NCBI GenBank assembly: GCA_002841335.1
Contig: PHEY01000005.1
Coordinates: 79,393-143,392, forward strand
Length of the DNA stretch: 64,000 bases
Direction of reading: 5' to 3'
Source of the DNA: Actinobacteria bacterium HGW-Actinobacteria-2
GTDB taxonomy: Bacteria; Actinomycetota; Actinomycetes; Propionibacteriales; Propionibacteriaceae
Under the pieces are notes generated by a model, which was given only the letters and a program-made list of their open reading frames with translations, did not search any database and had not been told where the DNA came from. Made by a program: the position numbers and the translations under genes. How positions within the stretch are numbered: the stretch's first letter is position 1; each line of letters opens with the position of its first letter. This document shows, one piece after another, positions 25,385 to 33,768 of this stretch.

Positions 25385-25596
25385 GTCAGCCACCCTAGCC
25401 AGAGTCGGCGCAGTTACTCCCCATTTGTGAGCGTGTCTAATGCACAATCGTGAGCAGCCGTCGGCCCCAACCTTGAGCCACTCCGATCCCCGATCCTGAG
25501 GAGGTGTCCACGCCGGTAACCCGCGCGAAATCGGGATCTTCGTAAGGTGCCGCCAGATCCCGACGCCACCCGGCGTCGCTGAACAGGAGGTGACGC

Positions 25597-25902
25597 ATGG
25601 CCGATTTGAAGCACCACATCTTCGTTTGTTGTAGCTTCCGCGGAAACGGCAACGCCCAGGGCATCTGCAACAAGGCCGGGGCGGTCGCCCTGCTGCCCTA
25701 CATGCAGGAGGAGCTCTCCGACCGCGGCATGCATGACGTGCTGGTGACCAGCACCGGCTGCCTCAAGACCTGCGAGAAGGGTCCGGCAATGGTGGTCTAC
25801 CCCGAGGGCTGGTGGTACGGCGGCATCCGTGGCCAGGACGACATCGACACCATCCTGGACGCCCTCGAAGAAGGCACCCAGGCCACCGAGTTCGCGATGT
25901 AG
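25597..25902 (+). CDS. Thioredoxin-like [2Fe-2S] ferredoxin
   Basis: This 101-residue protein matches the Shethna/thioredoxin-like [2Fe-2S] ferredoxin fold. Cysteines are C11, C12, C24, C55 and C59, and the sequence includes VTSTGCLKTCEKGPAMVVYPEGWWYG. It starts after a very strong AGGAGGTGA ribosome site, implying high translation. It stands alone, upstream of tRNA-Arg and pckG. An electron-carrier or redox-sensing role in anaerobic metabolism is likely, but its partner is unknown. Confidence 0.9.
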   Translation: MADLKHHIFVCCSFRGNGNAQGICNKAGAVALLPYMQEELSDRGMHDVLVTSTGCLKTCEKGPAMVVYPEGWWYGGIRGQDDIDTILDALEEGTQATEFAM

Positions 25903-25944
25903 CCCGGTAGCCCGGTAGCCGCCGCCCGAGCCCCCTGGGACACG

Positions 25945-26012
25945 GGGGACGGTTCCTGGCGTCCCGCTTTGCCAGGTCCGTGCGAGCGGATGGGATCGCG
26001 GGAACCGTCCCC
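25945..26012. repeat. GGGGACGGTTCC inverted-repeat element
   Basis: GGGGACGGTTCC (25945-25956) and its exact reverse complement (26001-26012) flank a 44-bp spacer containing a second CCTGGC/GCCAGG hairpin. Related GACACCGGGGACGGTT copies lie at 59377-59392 and 59425-59440. This looks like a dispersed intergenic palindrome. Confidence 0.65.
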
Positions 26013-26040
26013 TCTGCCCCAGATCACTCCCGGAAAAGCT

Positions 26041-26071
26041 CGAAGGGCCGGACGTGTCGCCCGGCCCTTCG
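26041..26071 (-). terminator. Terminator of tRNA-Arg
   Basis: CGAAGGGCCGG (26041-26051) pairs perfectly with CCGGCCCTTCG (26061-26071) across a 9-nt loop. The hairpin starts 6 nt beyond the tRNA 3' end on the minus strand. Confidence 0.8.
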
Positions 26072-26077
26072 ATCTTG

Positions 26078-26150
26078 CGCGCTCGGAGGGACTCGAACCC
26101 CCAACCTTCTGATCCGTAGTCAGATGCTCTATCCATTGAGCCACGAGCGC
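26078..26150 (-). tRNA. tRNA-Arg (anticodon ACG)
   Basis: The acceptor arms GCGCTCG and CGAGCGC pair fully. The anticodon stem TCTGA/TCAGA encloses the loop CTACGGA, giving anticodon ACG. The T arm contains GGTTCGAGTCC. The CCA end is not encoded. The A34 is normally deaminated to inosine to read CGN codons. Confidence 0.95.
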
Positions 26151-26402
26151 AGGAAAGCGTCTTCAACCATACTTCACGGCCCGGCGAGCGTCCAACTGAG
26201 CGTCCGGAGCGCCCCCGCGACCGCACGGTTTCATGGTCTGACATTGCACCCTGGCGTGATCACCGCTGGTCAGGCCTTAATCTCGGCTCTAATGTTTGCT
26301 GTCTGAACCAGCCCAGTTCGGACAGTAAGGCTGATCATCCCGCCAACTTGCGCGAGAATGAACCACCGGAACCACGACGAGTAACTCTCCGAGGAGATCC
26401 CT

Positions 26403-28253
26403 ATGGCACCAGAGGCCGCAACCACCCCCACGAATGCGCCAGCAAACGCCCCTCAGCCCCTGCTGGACTGGGTTGCCGGCGTCGCCACGCTCACCCAACC
26501 CGACCAGATCTACTGGTGCGACGGTTCAGAGGCTGAACGTGACCGGCTGCAGAAGCTTCTGGTGGACTCCGGCACCTTTGTTGCCCTGAACCCCCAGATT
26601 CGGCCCAACTCGTTCCTGGCTCGCTCCGACCCCGCAGACGTTGCCCGCGTCGAGTCGAGCACCTACATCTGCTCGGTCAACGAGTCGGACGCCGGCCCCA
26701 CCAACAACTGGGCCGAGCCGAACCAGATGCGCACCACCTTGGCCGGGTTGTTCGCTGGTTCGATGCGCGGTCGCACCATGTATGTCATCCCGTTCTCGAT
26801 GGGTCCGGTCACCAGCCCGCTGGCACGCCTCGGCATCGAGATCACCGACAGCCCCTACGTCGTGTTGAACATGCGGATCATGACCCGCATGGGCTCGGCG
26901 GCGCTGGAGCGCATCGCCGCCGGCTACTACTGGGTGCCCGCGGTGCACTCGGTCGGCTACCCGTTGATCGACGCGCAGGGCAACACCCGTCCCGATGTGG
27001 CTTGGCCGTGCAACGAGACCAAGTACATCACCCACTTCCCCGAGACCCGCGAGATCTGGTCCTACGGTTCCGGCTACGGCGGCAACGCCCTGCTCGGCAA
27101 GAAGTGCTACGCGCTGCGCATCGCCAGCGTGATCGCCCGGGACGAGGGCTGGCTGGCCGAGCACATGCTGATCCTCAAGCTCACCTCGCCCGAGGGCAAG
27201 GAGTTCCACCTCACGGCGGCGTTCCCGTCGGCCTGTGGCAAGACCAACCTGGCCATGCTGCGTCCGACCATCCCGGGCTGGAAGATCGAGACCGTCGGTG
27301 ACGACATCGCCTGGATGCGTCCGGGCAATGACGGCCGCCTGTACGCGATCAACCCCGAGAGCGGCTTCTTCGGCGTGGCCCCCGGCACCGGCGAGAACAC
27401 CAACCCGACCGCGCTGCACGCGCTCGGCCGCGACGTCATCTTCACCAACGTCGCGCTGACCGACGACGGCGACATCTGGTGGGAGGGCATGACCGACGAG
27501 CCGCCGGCCCACCTGATCGACTGGCAGGGCAACGACTGGACGCCGGATTCCGGTCGTCCGGCCGCGCACCCGAACGGACGTTTCACCGTCTACGCCGCGC
27601 AGGCCGAGTCGATCTCCCCGGACTGGGAAGAGCCGGCCGGTGTGCCGATCGACGTGATCCTGTTCGGTGGACGTCGCGCCACCAACGTCCCGCTGATCTC
27701 CGAGGCTTACGACTGGGAGCACGGCGTCTTCGTCGGCGCCACAGTCTCCTCCGAGCAGACCGCCGCGGCCGAAGGCACTGTCGGTGCACTGCGCCGCGAC
27801 CCGTTCGCCATGCTGCCGTTCTGCGGCTACAACATGGGCGACTACTGGGCGCACTGGCTCAAGCTCGGCGCCCAGCTCGGTGAGAACGCCCCGAAGATCT
27901 TCCAGGTCAACTGGTTCCGCAAGGGCGCCGACGGCAGCTGGCTGTGGCCGGGCTTCGGCGACAACTCTCGTCCGATCGAGTGGGCGCTGCGGCGCATCGC
28001 CGGCGAGGTCGGCGCAGTGGACGCGATCAGCGGTCGCCTGCCGCGCCCGGGCGACCTGAACCTGACCGGCCTGGACATGTCGCGGGAGCAGCTGGACGCG
28101 CTGTTCGCGCTCGACCCGGACGCCTGGGCTGCCGAGGCCGACCTCACCGAGGAGTACTTCGCCCAGTTCGGCGACAAGCTGCCGGCCGAGATGACTGACC
28201 AGCTCGCCGATCTGCGCGACCGGATCGCTCGGGTCAAGGCGGCCACCGCCTGA
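26403..28253 (+). CDS. pckG: Phosphoenolpyruvate carboxykinase (GTP)
   Basis: This 616-residue enzyme interconverts oxaloacetate and PEP with GTP/GDP. It has the P-loop with the reactive Cys, [12 protein letters not shown], the metal/substrate loop [20 protein letters not shown], and [14 protein letters not shown]. Length and motifs match the GTP class. An AGGAG ribosome site precedes the ATG. In propionic-acid-type metabolism it can work in either gluconeogenic or anaplerotic direction. It is monocistronic, with a terminator at 28270. Confidence 0.98.
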   Translation: MAPEAATTPTNAPANAPQPLLDWVAGVATLTQPDQIYWCDGSEAERDRLQKLLVDSGTFVALNPQIRPNSFLARSDPADVARVESSTYICSVNESDAGPTNNWAEPNQMRTTLAGLFAGSMRGRTMYVIPFSMGPVTSPLARLGIEITDSPYVVLNMRIMTRMGSAALERIAAGYYWVPAVHSVGYPLIDAQGNTRPDVAWPCNETKYITHFPETREIWSYGSGYGGNALLGKKCYALRIASVIARDEGWLAEHMLILKLTSPEGKEFHLTAAFPSACGKTNLAMLRPTIPGWKIETVGDDIAWMRPGNDGRLYAINPESGFFGVAPGTGENTNPTALHALGRDVIFTNVALTDDGDIWWEGMTDEPPAHLIDWQGNDWTPDSGRPAAHPNGRFTVYAAQAESISPDWEEPAGVPIDVILFGGRRATNVPLISEAYDWEHGVFVGATVSSEQTAAAEGTVGALRRDPFAMLPFCGYNMGDYWAHWLKLGAQLGENAPKIFQVNWFRKGADGSWLWPGFGDNSRPIEWALRRIAGEVGAVDAISGRLPRPGDLNLTGLDMSREQLDALFALDPDAWAAEADLTEEYFAQFGDKLPAEMTDQLADLRDRIARVKAATA

Positions 28254-28269
28254 CGTTTCACGTCTGCCG

Positions 28270-28301
28270 AAAGGGCGCGCTCCTCACCGGGCGCGCCCTT
28301 T
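28270..28301 (+). terminator. pckG terminator
   Basis: AAAGGGCGCGC (28270-28280) pairs perfectly with GCGCGCCCTTT (28291-28301), followed by CTGCG. It lies 17 bp after the pckG stop. Confidence 0.85.
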
Positions 28302-28506
28302 CTGCGTCCATCACCTCGTGCGTCGCCACTGAGTAGGCGTCTCGAGACGGTCAGCTCGAACCCGGTGATCGCGCGTCTGTCTCGCGGAGAGATCTCCCCC
28401 TACCCGTACGACCCTGCTGTGAGTACGCTGTTCACGCTGCCACAGGCAGCTGCACAGGGGACTACCGCCGCACGGCACAACTGCGGCGATGATCGGAGGA
28501 TCACAC

Positions 28507-29289
28507 ATGCACTTCAGTTCGCTCATTCGTAAGAGCGCCATCGTGGCTGCTGCGCTGGCAGTGGGGGGCACCACCTTCCTCGGCGCGCCGGCCACCGCGC
28601 AGGCGGCACCGGCTTTCGAGATCACGGCCATCAACGCCGCGACCACCCTGACGGTGCCGACCACGCGCACCGACTTTCCCGTGACGGTGACCTTCGACGG
28701 CCCTGACGCCACCGCCGACCTCGTCTACCGTTCGTACTCCAGCACCTACGACGGTCCCTCCGTCACCCACATTGACGGACTGGTTTCGTCGCCGAGCAAG
28801 CCGTCATTCTCCGTTACGCCGGGTTCGGTGGCTCCTCGCACTCCGGCGCAGTACGCGATCTCCCTCAGCCCGTACACCGATCCTGGCAAGTACCGGATCA
28901 CGATTCCCATCTCGCAGAAGAACTACGACACCAGCGCCGTCGTCGACAAGGTGGCGACCTACGAACTGACCGTCATTGCCAACCCGGCAGTGACCGCCAG
29001 CGAGAGCAGGTACGACGGCTACGGCAAGTACAGCAAGAAGTCCAAGTGGACCTGGTCCTACTCCGGCCCCAGCTACATGTCCGCAGCCCCGGTGAAGGTG
29101 TACTACAAGGCCAAGGGCAAGAAGAAGTACGTCAAGGTCGCGTCCGGCTGGACGAGCGCGAGCGGCTCGGTGACGTTCAAGGGCAAGAAGGGCGCGATCC
29201 GCAAGAAGGGCACGGTCTACTTCGTCATCGGTGGCGTGGCCTACGCGCCAGGCTTCCAGAGTGCTGTGATGAAGCTGGTCACCCGCTGA
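28507..29289 (+). CDS. Secreted protein of unknown function
   Basis: This 260-residue protein has a signal peptide (residues 1-~33, cleavage near AQA-A). Two beta-rich regions follow, the first with Thr/Pro/Ser-rich immunoglobulin-like character. The second (~165-260) is rich in Lys and Tyr (VKVYYKAKGKKKYVKVASGW), resembling Ig-like tails in secreted actinobacterial proteins. The ATG at 28507 is chosen over 28489 because GGAGG lies 8 bp upstream. No enzyme motif is seen, and a cell-surface or binding role is only a guess. The upstream gap 28302-28506 holds a degraded copy of the GTTGAG/TCGAAACC repeat near 28335-28375 and otherwise nothing clear. Confidence 0.75.
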   Translation: MHFSSLIRKSAIVAAALAVGGTTFLGAPATAQAAPAFEITAINAATTLTVPTTRTDFPVTVTFDGPDATADLVYRSYSSTYDGPSVTHIDGLVSSPSKPSFSVTPGSVAPRTPAQYAISLSPYTDPGKYRITIPISQKNYDTSAVVDKVATYELTVIANPAVTASESRYDGYGKYSKKSKWTWSYSGPSYMSAAPVKVYYKAKGKKKYVKVASGWTSASGSVTFKGKKGAIRKKGTVYFVIGGVAYAPGFQSAVMKLVTR

Positions 29290-29342
29290 ACACCGCGGCA
29301 TTGATCCTCCAGGCCGCAAACCAGGCCTGACAGATCATTTCG

Positions 29343-29376
29343 CAGGGCGCGATTTCCTCCGGGACTTCGCGCCCTG
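29343..29376. terminator. Bidirectional terminator
   Basis: CAGGGCGCGA (29343-29352) pairs perfectly with TCGCGCCCTG (29367-29376). It sits between the convergent secreted-protein gene and DMT transporter gene. Confidence 0.75.
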
Positions 29377-29390
29377 TGTGCATTCCGGGG

Positions 29391-30302
29391 CTAGCCGAAT
29401 CGCACCAACAGGACCCCGCCCAGCACCGCGGCAGCAGCCACCAACCGCCACAGCGTGACCGGACGACGGGCCACCTTGATCCAGCCGGTGTGATCCAGCG
29501 CCAACCCGGCCGAGACCTGTCCGAACTGCACCACGCTCACCGCCAACCCGGTGCCCAGAAGCGGGCCGTTGATCGCGTTCACCAGGATGAATGCCGCGCC
29601 CAGCAGGCCGCCGCTGAACATCCAGCCACGCGGACGTCCGCTGCGCTGGATGCGCTGGCGACTGATCAGCCACAGCACCGCCAAGCCGACGGTGCCGATC
29701 ACGAACGACACCAACGCGGCCGCGAGCGCCGAGTTCATCACCTGGCCCAGGCGTCCGTTCACGGCGGTCTGCACCGCCATCAACGCTCCGGCGAGCACCG
29801 CAACCACCCACAAGATCACGTGGGTGCGCCCGTGGGCCTCACCCACGGCCATCCGCCGACGTCCGATCAGATTCACGGCCACCGCACCGACCACCACCAG
29901 CACGGCACCCAGACCCCGCAGCACCGTCAGCGCCCGCGGCGTGGTGTCGAACGCTCCGAGCAGGTCGATCAGTACCCCGCCGAGCACTTGGCCGACCAGC
30001 GGCAGGATCACTGTGGCGGACGCACCGATCCGCGGCAGCAGGACGATGTTCAGCGTCAGGAAGATCAACCCGCAGATGCCGCCCAGCCAGATCCACCACG
30101 GCTGCGTGGCGACAGTGGCCATCAGCGGGACAGGCGTCCCGGTGACCACGACGGCGACCGCCAAGGCCGCCGTGCCGACCGCGAACGAGATCAGCGAAGC
30201 AGGCAGCACCGCGCCCAGCCACTTCGACAGGCGGGAGTTGATCGCGGTCTGGATGGGCACCATTGCGCCGACGATGACGCCGAGCACGATAGACAGCAGC
30301 AC
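29391..30302 (-). CDS. DMT-superfamily transporter (DUF606/YdcZ duplication)
   Basis: This 303-residue integral membrane protein has ten predicted helices. Two homologous halves begin with GAMVPIQTAINSRLSKWLG and GALMAVQTAVNGRLGQVMN, the DUF606/YdcZ signature repeated twice. Members are probable small-molecule exporters. The substrate is not deducible and there is no operon partner. Confidence 0.85.
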   Translation of the reverse strand: MLLSIVLGVIVGAMVPIQTAINSRLSKWLGAVLPASLISFAVGTAALAVAVVVTGTPVPLMATVATQPWWIWLGGICGLIFLTLNIVLLPRIGASATVILPLVGQVLGGVLIDLLGAFDTTPRALTVLRGLGAVLVVVGAVAVNLIGRRRMAVGEAHGRTHVILWVVAVLAGALMAVQTAVNGRLGQVMNSALAAALVSFVIGTVGLAVLWLISRQRIQRSGRPRGWMFSGGLLGAAFILVNAINGPLLGTGLAVSVVQFGQVSAGLALDHTGWIKVARRPVTLWRLVAAAAVLGGVLLVRFG

Positions 30303-30386
30303 AGGAGTTCCTTCAGATCAGTCGAATGGGAACCTGACCGGGGTGCCGTTTCGCACCGTGAGGGGTGACAGGGGGACGAGGTGGGG

Positions 30387-31481
30387 TTAGCGCACGGGTT
30401 CTCCGGCCGGCCACCGTCCACGCAGGTACGAGTCAGGGTAACGAGCCATCGCATCGGCGTCGAGTTCAGCGGCCGCGCGCAGCGGCCAGCTCGGCTCACG
30501 CAGGGCCACCCGCGCCAGTGAGATCGCATCGGAGTCGCCGGCGTCCAGGATGGCCTGGGCTTGGGCCGGGCTGGTGATCTGGCCGGCCACGGTCACCGGC
30601 AGCCCGGCGGCGCGAACCGCCTTGGCCATCGGCACCTGGTAGCCCGGGGCCGAGGGGATCTTCACCATCACATTGCCCCCGGTGGAGATGTCCATCAGGT
30701 CGACGCCGTGCGCGGCCAGCATCCGGCTCACCTCGGTGGCCTCCTCGACGCTGAACCCGCCCTCGGTCCACTCGGTGGCTGACAGCCGCACCAGCAACGG
30801 CTTGTGCGCCGGCCACACCGCGCGGACGGCGTCGGTCACCTCCAGCAGCAGCTTGGCCCGTCCGGCCAGGTCCCCGCCGTACTCGTCGGTGCGCCGATTG
30901 CTCAGCGGCGAGAGGAACTGGAACAGCAGGTAGCCGTGGGCGGCGTGGATCTCGACCGCGTCGAAACCGGCCTCATCGGCGCGCCGGGCCGCCGCGGCGA
31001 AGTCGGCAACCACCTTCGCCAGGTCTTCGGCGGTGGCCGCACGGGGGTTCGCCAGACCGGGGAACGGTTCGGCGGTCGGCCCGATGGTCTCCCACCCGCC
31101 GTCGTCCAGCGGCACCGAGCCGTTCTTGCCCGCTTCGAAGTCACGGTAGACCGACGCCTTGCGTCCGGCGTGCTGAAGCTGAATCGCGAACGGTGCGCCC
31201 TGGGAGTGGACGAAGTCGACCACCGGCTTCCAGGCCTCGACCTGCTCGTCGTTCCAGATCCCGCAGCACCACGGGGTGATCCGGCCCTCGGGCGATACCC
31301 CGGACGCCTCGGCGATCAGCAACCCGAAGCCGCCGGCTGCACGGGAACCGTAGTGCACCAGATGCCAAGCGGTCGGGACGCCGTCGCGCCCGTTGCATTG
31401 GTACTGGCACATCGGCGCCAGGATGATCCGGTTGGGCAGGGTCAGATCGCGCAACTGAAGCGGGGCGAACAAGCTCGACAT
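30387..31481 (-). CDS. NADH:flavin oxidoreductase of the Old Yellow Enzyme family (YqjM-like)
   Basis: This 364-residue FMN enzyme has a TIM barrel with LAPMCQYQCNGRDGVPTAWHLVHYGSRA at the N-terminus, HAGRK, GFDAVEIHAAHGYLLFQFLSP, NRRTDEYGG and a C-terminal DAISLARVALREPSWPLRAA phosphate site. The MCQY Cys and arrangement fit the YqjM-like (class II) ene-reductases acting on activated alkenes. Length is normal. It is divergent from the methyltransferase gene at 31561. Confidence 0.92.
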   Translation of the reverse strand: MSSLFAPLQLRDLTLPNRIILAPMCQYQCNGRDGVPTAWHLVHYGSRAAGGFGLLIAEASGVSPEGRITPWCCGIWNDEQVEAWKPVVDFVHSQGAPFAIQLQHAGRKASVYRDFEAGKNGSVPLDDGGWETIGPTAEPFPGLANPRAATAEDLAKVVADFAAAARRADEAGFDAVEIHAAHGYLLFQFLSPLSNRRTDEYGGDLAGRAKLLLEVTDAVRAVWPAHKPLLVRLSATEWTEGGFSVEEATEVSRMLAAHGVDLMDISTGGNVMVKIPSAPGYQVPMAKAVRAAGLPVTVAGQITSPAQAQAILDAGDSDAISLARVALREPSWPLRAAAELDADAMARYPDSYLRGRWPAGEPVR

Positions 31482-31560
31482 GGGCTCAGGCTAACCCGGC
31501 GTGGACGCCCCGCTGTCCGATTCTGCCCAGCGGGCCGTAGCCTTGCCGAGAGGTGAAGCG

Positions 31561-32163
31561 ATGACTGACTCAGCAACGTGGAACGAACGATATGCCGCGA
31601 CCGAACTGGTGTGGAGCAGCGAACCCAACCAGTTCGTGGTCGAGACCTGCGCCGGGCTACGCCCGGGCCGCGCCCTCGACCTGGGGGCCGGCGAGGGCCG
31701 CAATGCCGTCTGGCTGGCCGGGCGAGGCTGGACGGTGACCGCGGTCGACTTCGCGGAGAACGCGGTCAGCCGGATCACCGCTCGATCGGCCATGGAGGCG
31801 CTCAAGATCACCGCAACGGTGGCCGACGCGGTCAGCTACCAGCCCCCAGCCGGCAGCCTGGAGCTGGCGCTGTTGTGCTACCTGCAACTGCCATTGGCTC
31901 AGCTGCGCAAAGCGATCACCCATGTCGCCGCCGGCCTGGTCGCGGGCGGGCGACTGGTGGTCATCGCGCACGACGCGTCGAACCTGCAGCACGGGTACGG
32001 CGGCCCGCGCGACCCGAACATGCTCACCACCGCCACCCAGGTGGCCCAGGCGATGACCGAGGCCGGCCTTCAGGTCGACAGCGCGGACGTCCGCGAGCGC
32101 CAGGTACTGGTCGACACCGGCTTCCGCTACGCGCTCGATCACGTGGTGATCGGTAGCCGCTGA
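31561..32163 (+). CDS. Class I SAM-dependent methyltransferase (TehB-like)
   Basis: This 200-residue protein has motif I ALDLGAGEGRNAVWLA (~38-53), acidic motif II VTAVDFAENAV, and LALLCYLQLPLAQLRKAI in the place of motif IV. The layout is close to TehB/thiopurine-type small methyltransferases. I prefer the ATG at 31561, after GAGAGGTGA, to an in-frame start 60 bp upstream. The stop is directly against the end of the livF-like gene on the other strand. The substrate is unknown. Confidence 0.85.
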   Translation: MTDSATWNERYAATELVWSSEPNQFVVETCAGLRPGRALDLGAGEGRNAVWLAGRGWTVTAVDFAENAVSRITARSAMEALKITATVADAVSYQPPAGSLELALLCYLQLPLAQLRKAITHVAAGLVAGGRLVVIAHDASNLQHGYGGPRDPNMLTTATQVAQAMTEAGLQVDSADVRERQVLVDTGFRYALDHVVIGSR

Positions 32164-32164
32164 G

Positions 32165-32917
32165 TCAGGCGACGGCCGCGGCCAGGTTCCCCTTGCCAAG
32201 GTAGACGTCCTGGATCTGCGGGTCGTCCAGCAGGTCTTGCGCGCTACCCGACAACACGATTTCGCCGGTGGCCAACACGTAGCCTCGTGAGGCGATCGAC
32301 AACGCCAACTCGGCCTGTTGCTCGACGAACAGCACCGCCACCCCCAACTCGGTGTTGATCCGGACGATCTCGTCGAGCACCTGGTCGACCAGCTTCGGCG
32401 ACAGACCCATCGTGGGCTCGTCCATGCAGATCAGCTGCGGACGGCTCATCAGCGCCCGGGCGAAGGCCAGCATCTGCTGTTCCCCGCCGGACAGCGTCCC
32501 GGCTTCCTGGCGGCGACGTTCGGCCAGCCGCGGGAAGTGATCGCGCATCCGTTCGAGGTCTTCGGCGATGCCGGCCTTGTCATTGCGGGTGAAGGCGCCG
32601 GCCAGCAGATTCTCGTCCACGGTCATCTGCGGGAAGACCCGGCGAGCTTCGGGCACCGAGGCGATCCCGGCGCGGACGCGCTGGCTGGTGGGAGCTTGAG
32701 TGATGTCGCGTCCGGCGAACCGCACCCGCCCGGCCTTGACCTTCACCAACCCGAGGATGGCCTTCATCGTGGTCGACTTGCCGCTGGCATTGCCGCCGAG
32801 CAGCGAGACGATCTCGCCCTTCTGCACCGTGAGGGTGTTGCCCCGCAGCGCGTGAAAGGGCCCGTAATAGGCATGGACGTTCTCCAGGCTCAGCAACTCG
32901 GTGTGGATCTCACTCAT
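32165..32917 (-). CDS. Branched-chain-amino-acid-type ABC ATPase (LivF-like)
   Basis: This 250-residue ATPase has Walker A GGNASGKSTT, LSGGEQQMLAFARAL, the LivF-typical Walker B LICMDEPTMGLSP and HAYYGPFHAL near the start. It is the last gene of the five-gene operon and its ATG overlaps the livG-like stop by 4 bp. The ALSIASRGYVLATGEIVLSG tail is typical. Members of this class import amino acids, urea, amides and other small solutes, so the name does not fix the substrate. Confidence 0.92.
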   Translation of the reverse strand: MSEIHTELLSLENVHAYYGPFHALRGNTLTVQKGEIVSLLGGNASGKSTTMKAILGLVKVKAGRVRFAGRDITQAPTSQRVRAGIASVPEARRVFPQMTVDENLLAGAFTRNDKAGIAEDLERMRDHFPRLAERRRQEAGTLSGGEQQMLAFARALMSRPQLICMDEPTMGLSPKLVDQVLDEIVRINTELGVAVLFVEQQAELALSIASRGYVLATGEIVLSGSAQDLLDDPQIQDVYLGKGNLAAAVA

Positions 32918-33768
32918 TCTGGTTCTCCTCCCAAACCCCGGCGGCGACCGAGGTAGGCCTCGACCACCGCCGGATCACGGCGGACGTGCTCAGGGCTGCC
33001 CTGGGCGATGATCCGTCCGCCATCCATCACGATCACTCGGTCCGAGACCGTCAGCACCAGGTCGAGCTTGTGCTCCACCAGCAGGATGGTCTGCCCTTCG
33101 GCTTTGAGCTCGAGGAGCTGGCTGAGCACCTCGGCGGTCTCGGTTTGGTTCATTCCGGCGGTGGGTTCGTCGAGCACCAGCAGCTTCGGCTGCAGTGCCA
33201 ACGCTCGGGCGATCTCGGTGCGGCGCCGGTTGGCGTAGCTCAGCGAGTAGGCCGGATCGTCGCGGCGAGGCCGCAGCCGCGCCTCGAAGCGATGGATCTC
33301 AGTCTCGACGACCTCCTCGATCCGGCGCTGCTCGCGGCGCGAGGCCGGGGTGCCGACGACGGCGATGAACAGCTCGGCCAACAGCGGGATCCACCGGAGC
33401 AGAAACACCCCCGACAGCCGCCGGAACGGACGGCTGGCGTGCAGCGTGGAGTGCAGCCCGACATCGATGTTGTCGGCCACTGACAAGGTGGCGAAAACTC
33501 GTCCGTTCTGGAAGGTCCGGGCCACGCCCTGCTCGGCGATGCGTGCGGTGTCGGCGTGGTCGATCCGCACCCCGTCGAGGGTGATGGTGCCGCCGTGGGC
33601 CGGGATCGTCCCGGTGACCAAGTTGAGCGTGGTGGTCTTGCCCGACCCGTTGGGGCCGATGATCGACACCACCTCGCCGGGGGCCACCGAGAAGGAGATG
33701 CCGTCCACGGCTTTGAGTCCGTCGAAGTGGCGCTCCAGGCCCACCACGTCCAGCAGGTGCGCGCTCAT
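32914..33768 (-). CDS. Branched-chain-amino-acid-type ABC ATPase (LivG-like)
   Basis: This 284-residue ATPase has Walker A GPNGSGKTT, a LivG-type signature segment (YSLSYANRRRTEIARAL, replacing LSGGQ) and Walker B LLVLDEPTAGMNQTET. A ~30-residue insertion with a hydrophobic stretch (VFLLRWIPLLAELFIAV) lies between the Q-loop and signature, where LivG proteins often vary. It overlaps both neighbours by 4 bp. Confidence 0.92.
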   Translation of the reverse strand: MSAHLLDVVGLERHFDGLKAVDGISFSVAPGEVVSIIGPNGSGKTTTLNLVTGTIPAHGGTITLDGVRIDHADTARIAEQGVARTFQNGRVFATLSVADNIDVGLHSTLHASRPFRRLSGVFLLRWIPLLAELFIAVVGTPASRREQRRIEEVVETEIHRFEARLRPRRDDPAYSLSYANRRRTEIARALALQPKLLVLDEPTAGMNQTETAEVLSQLLELKAEGQTILLVEHKLDLVLTVSDRVIVMDGGRIIAQGSPEHVRRDPAVVEAYLGRRRGLGGEPE

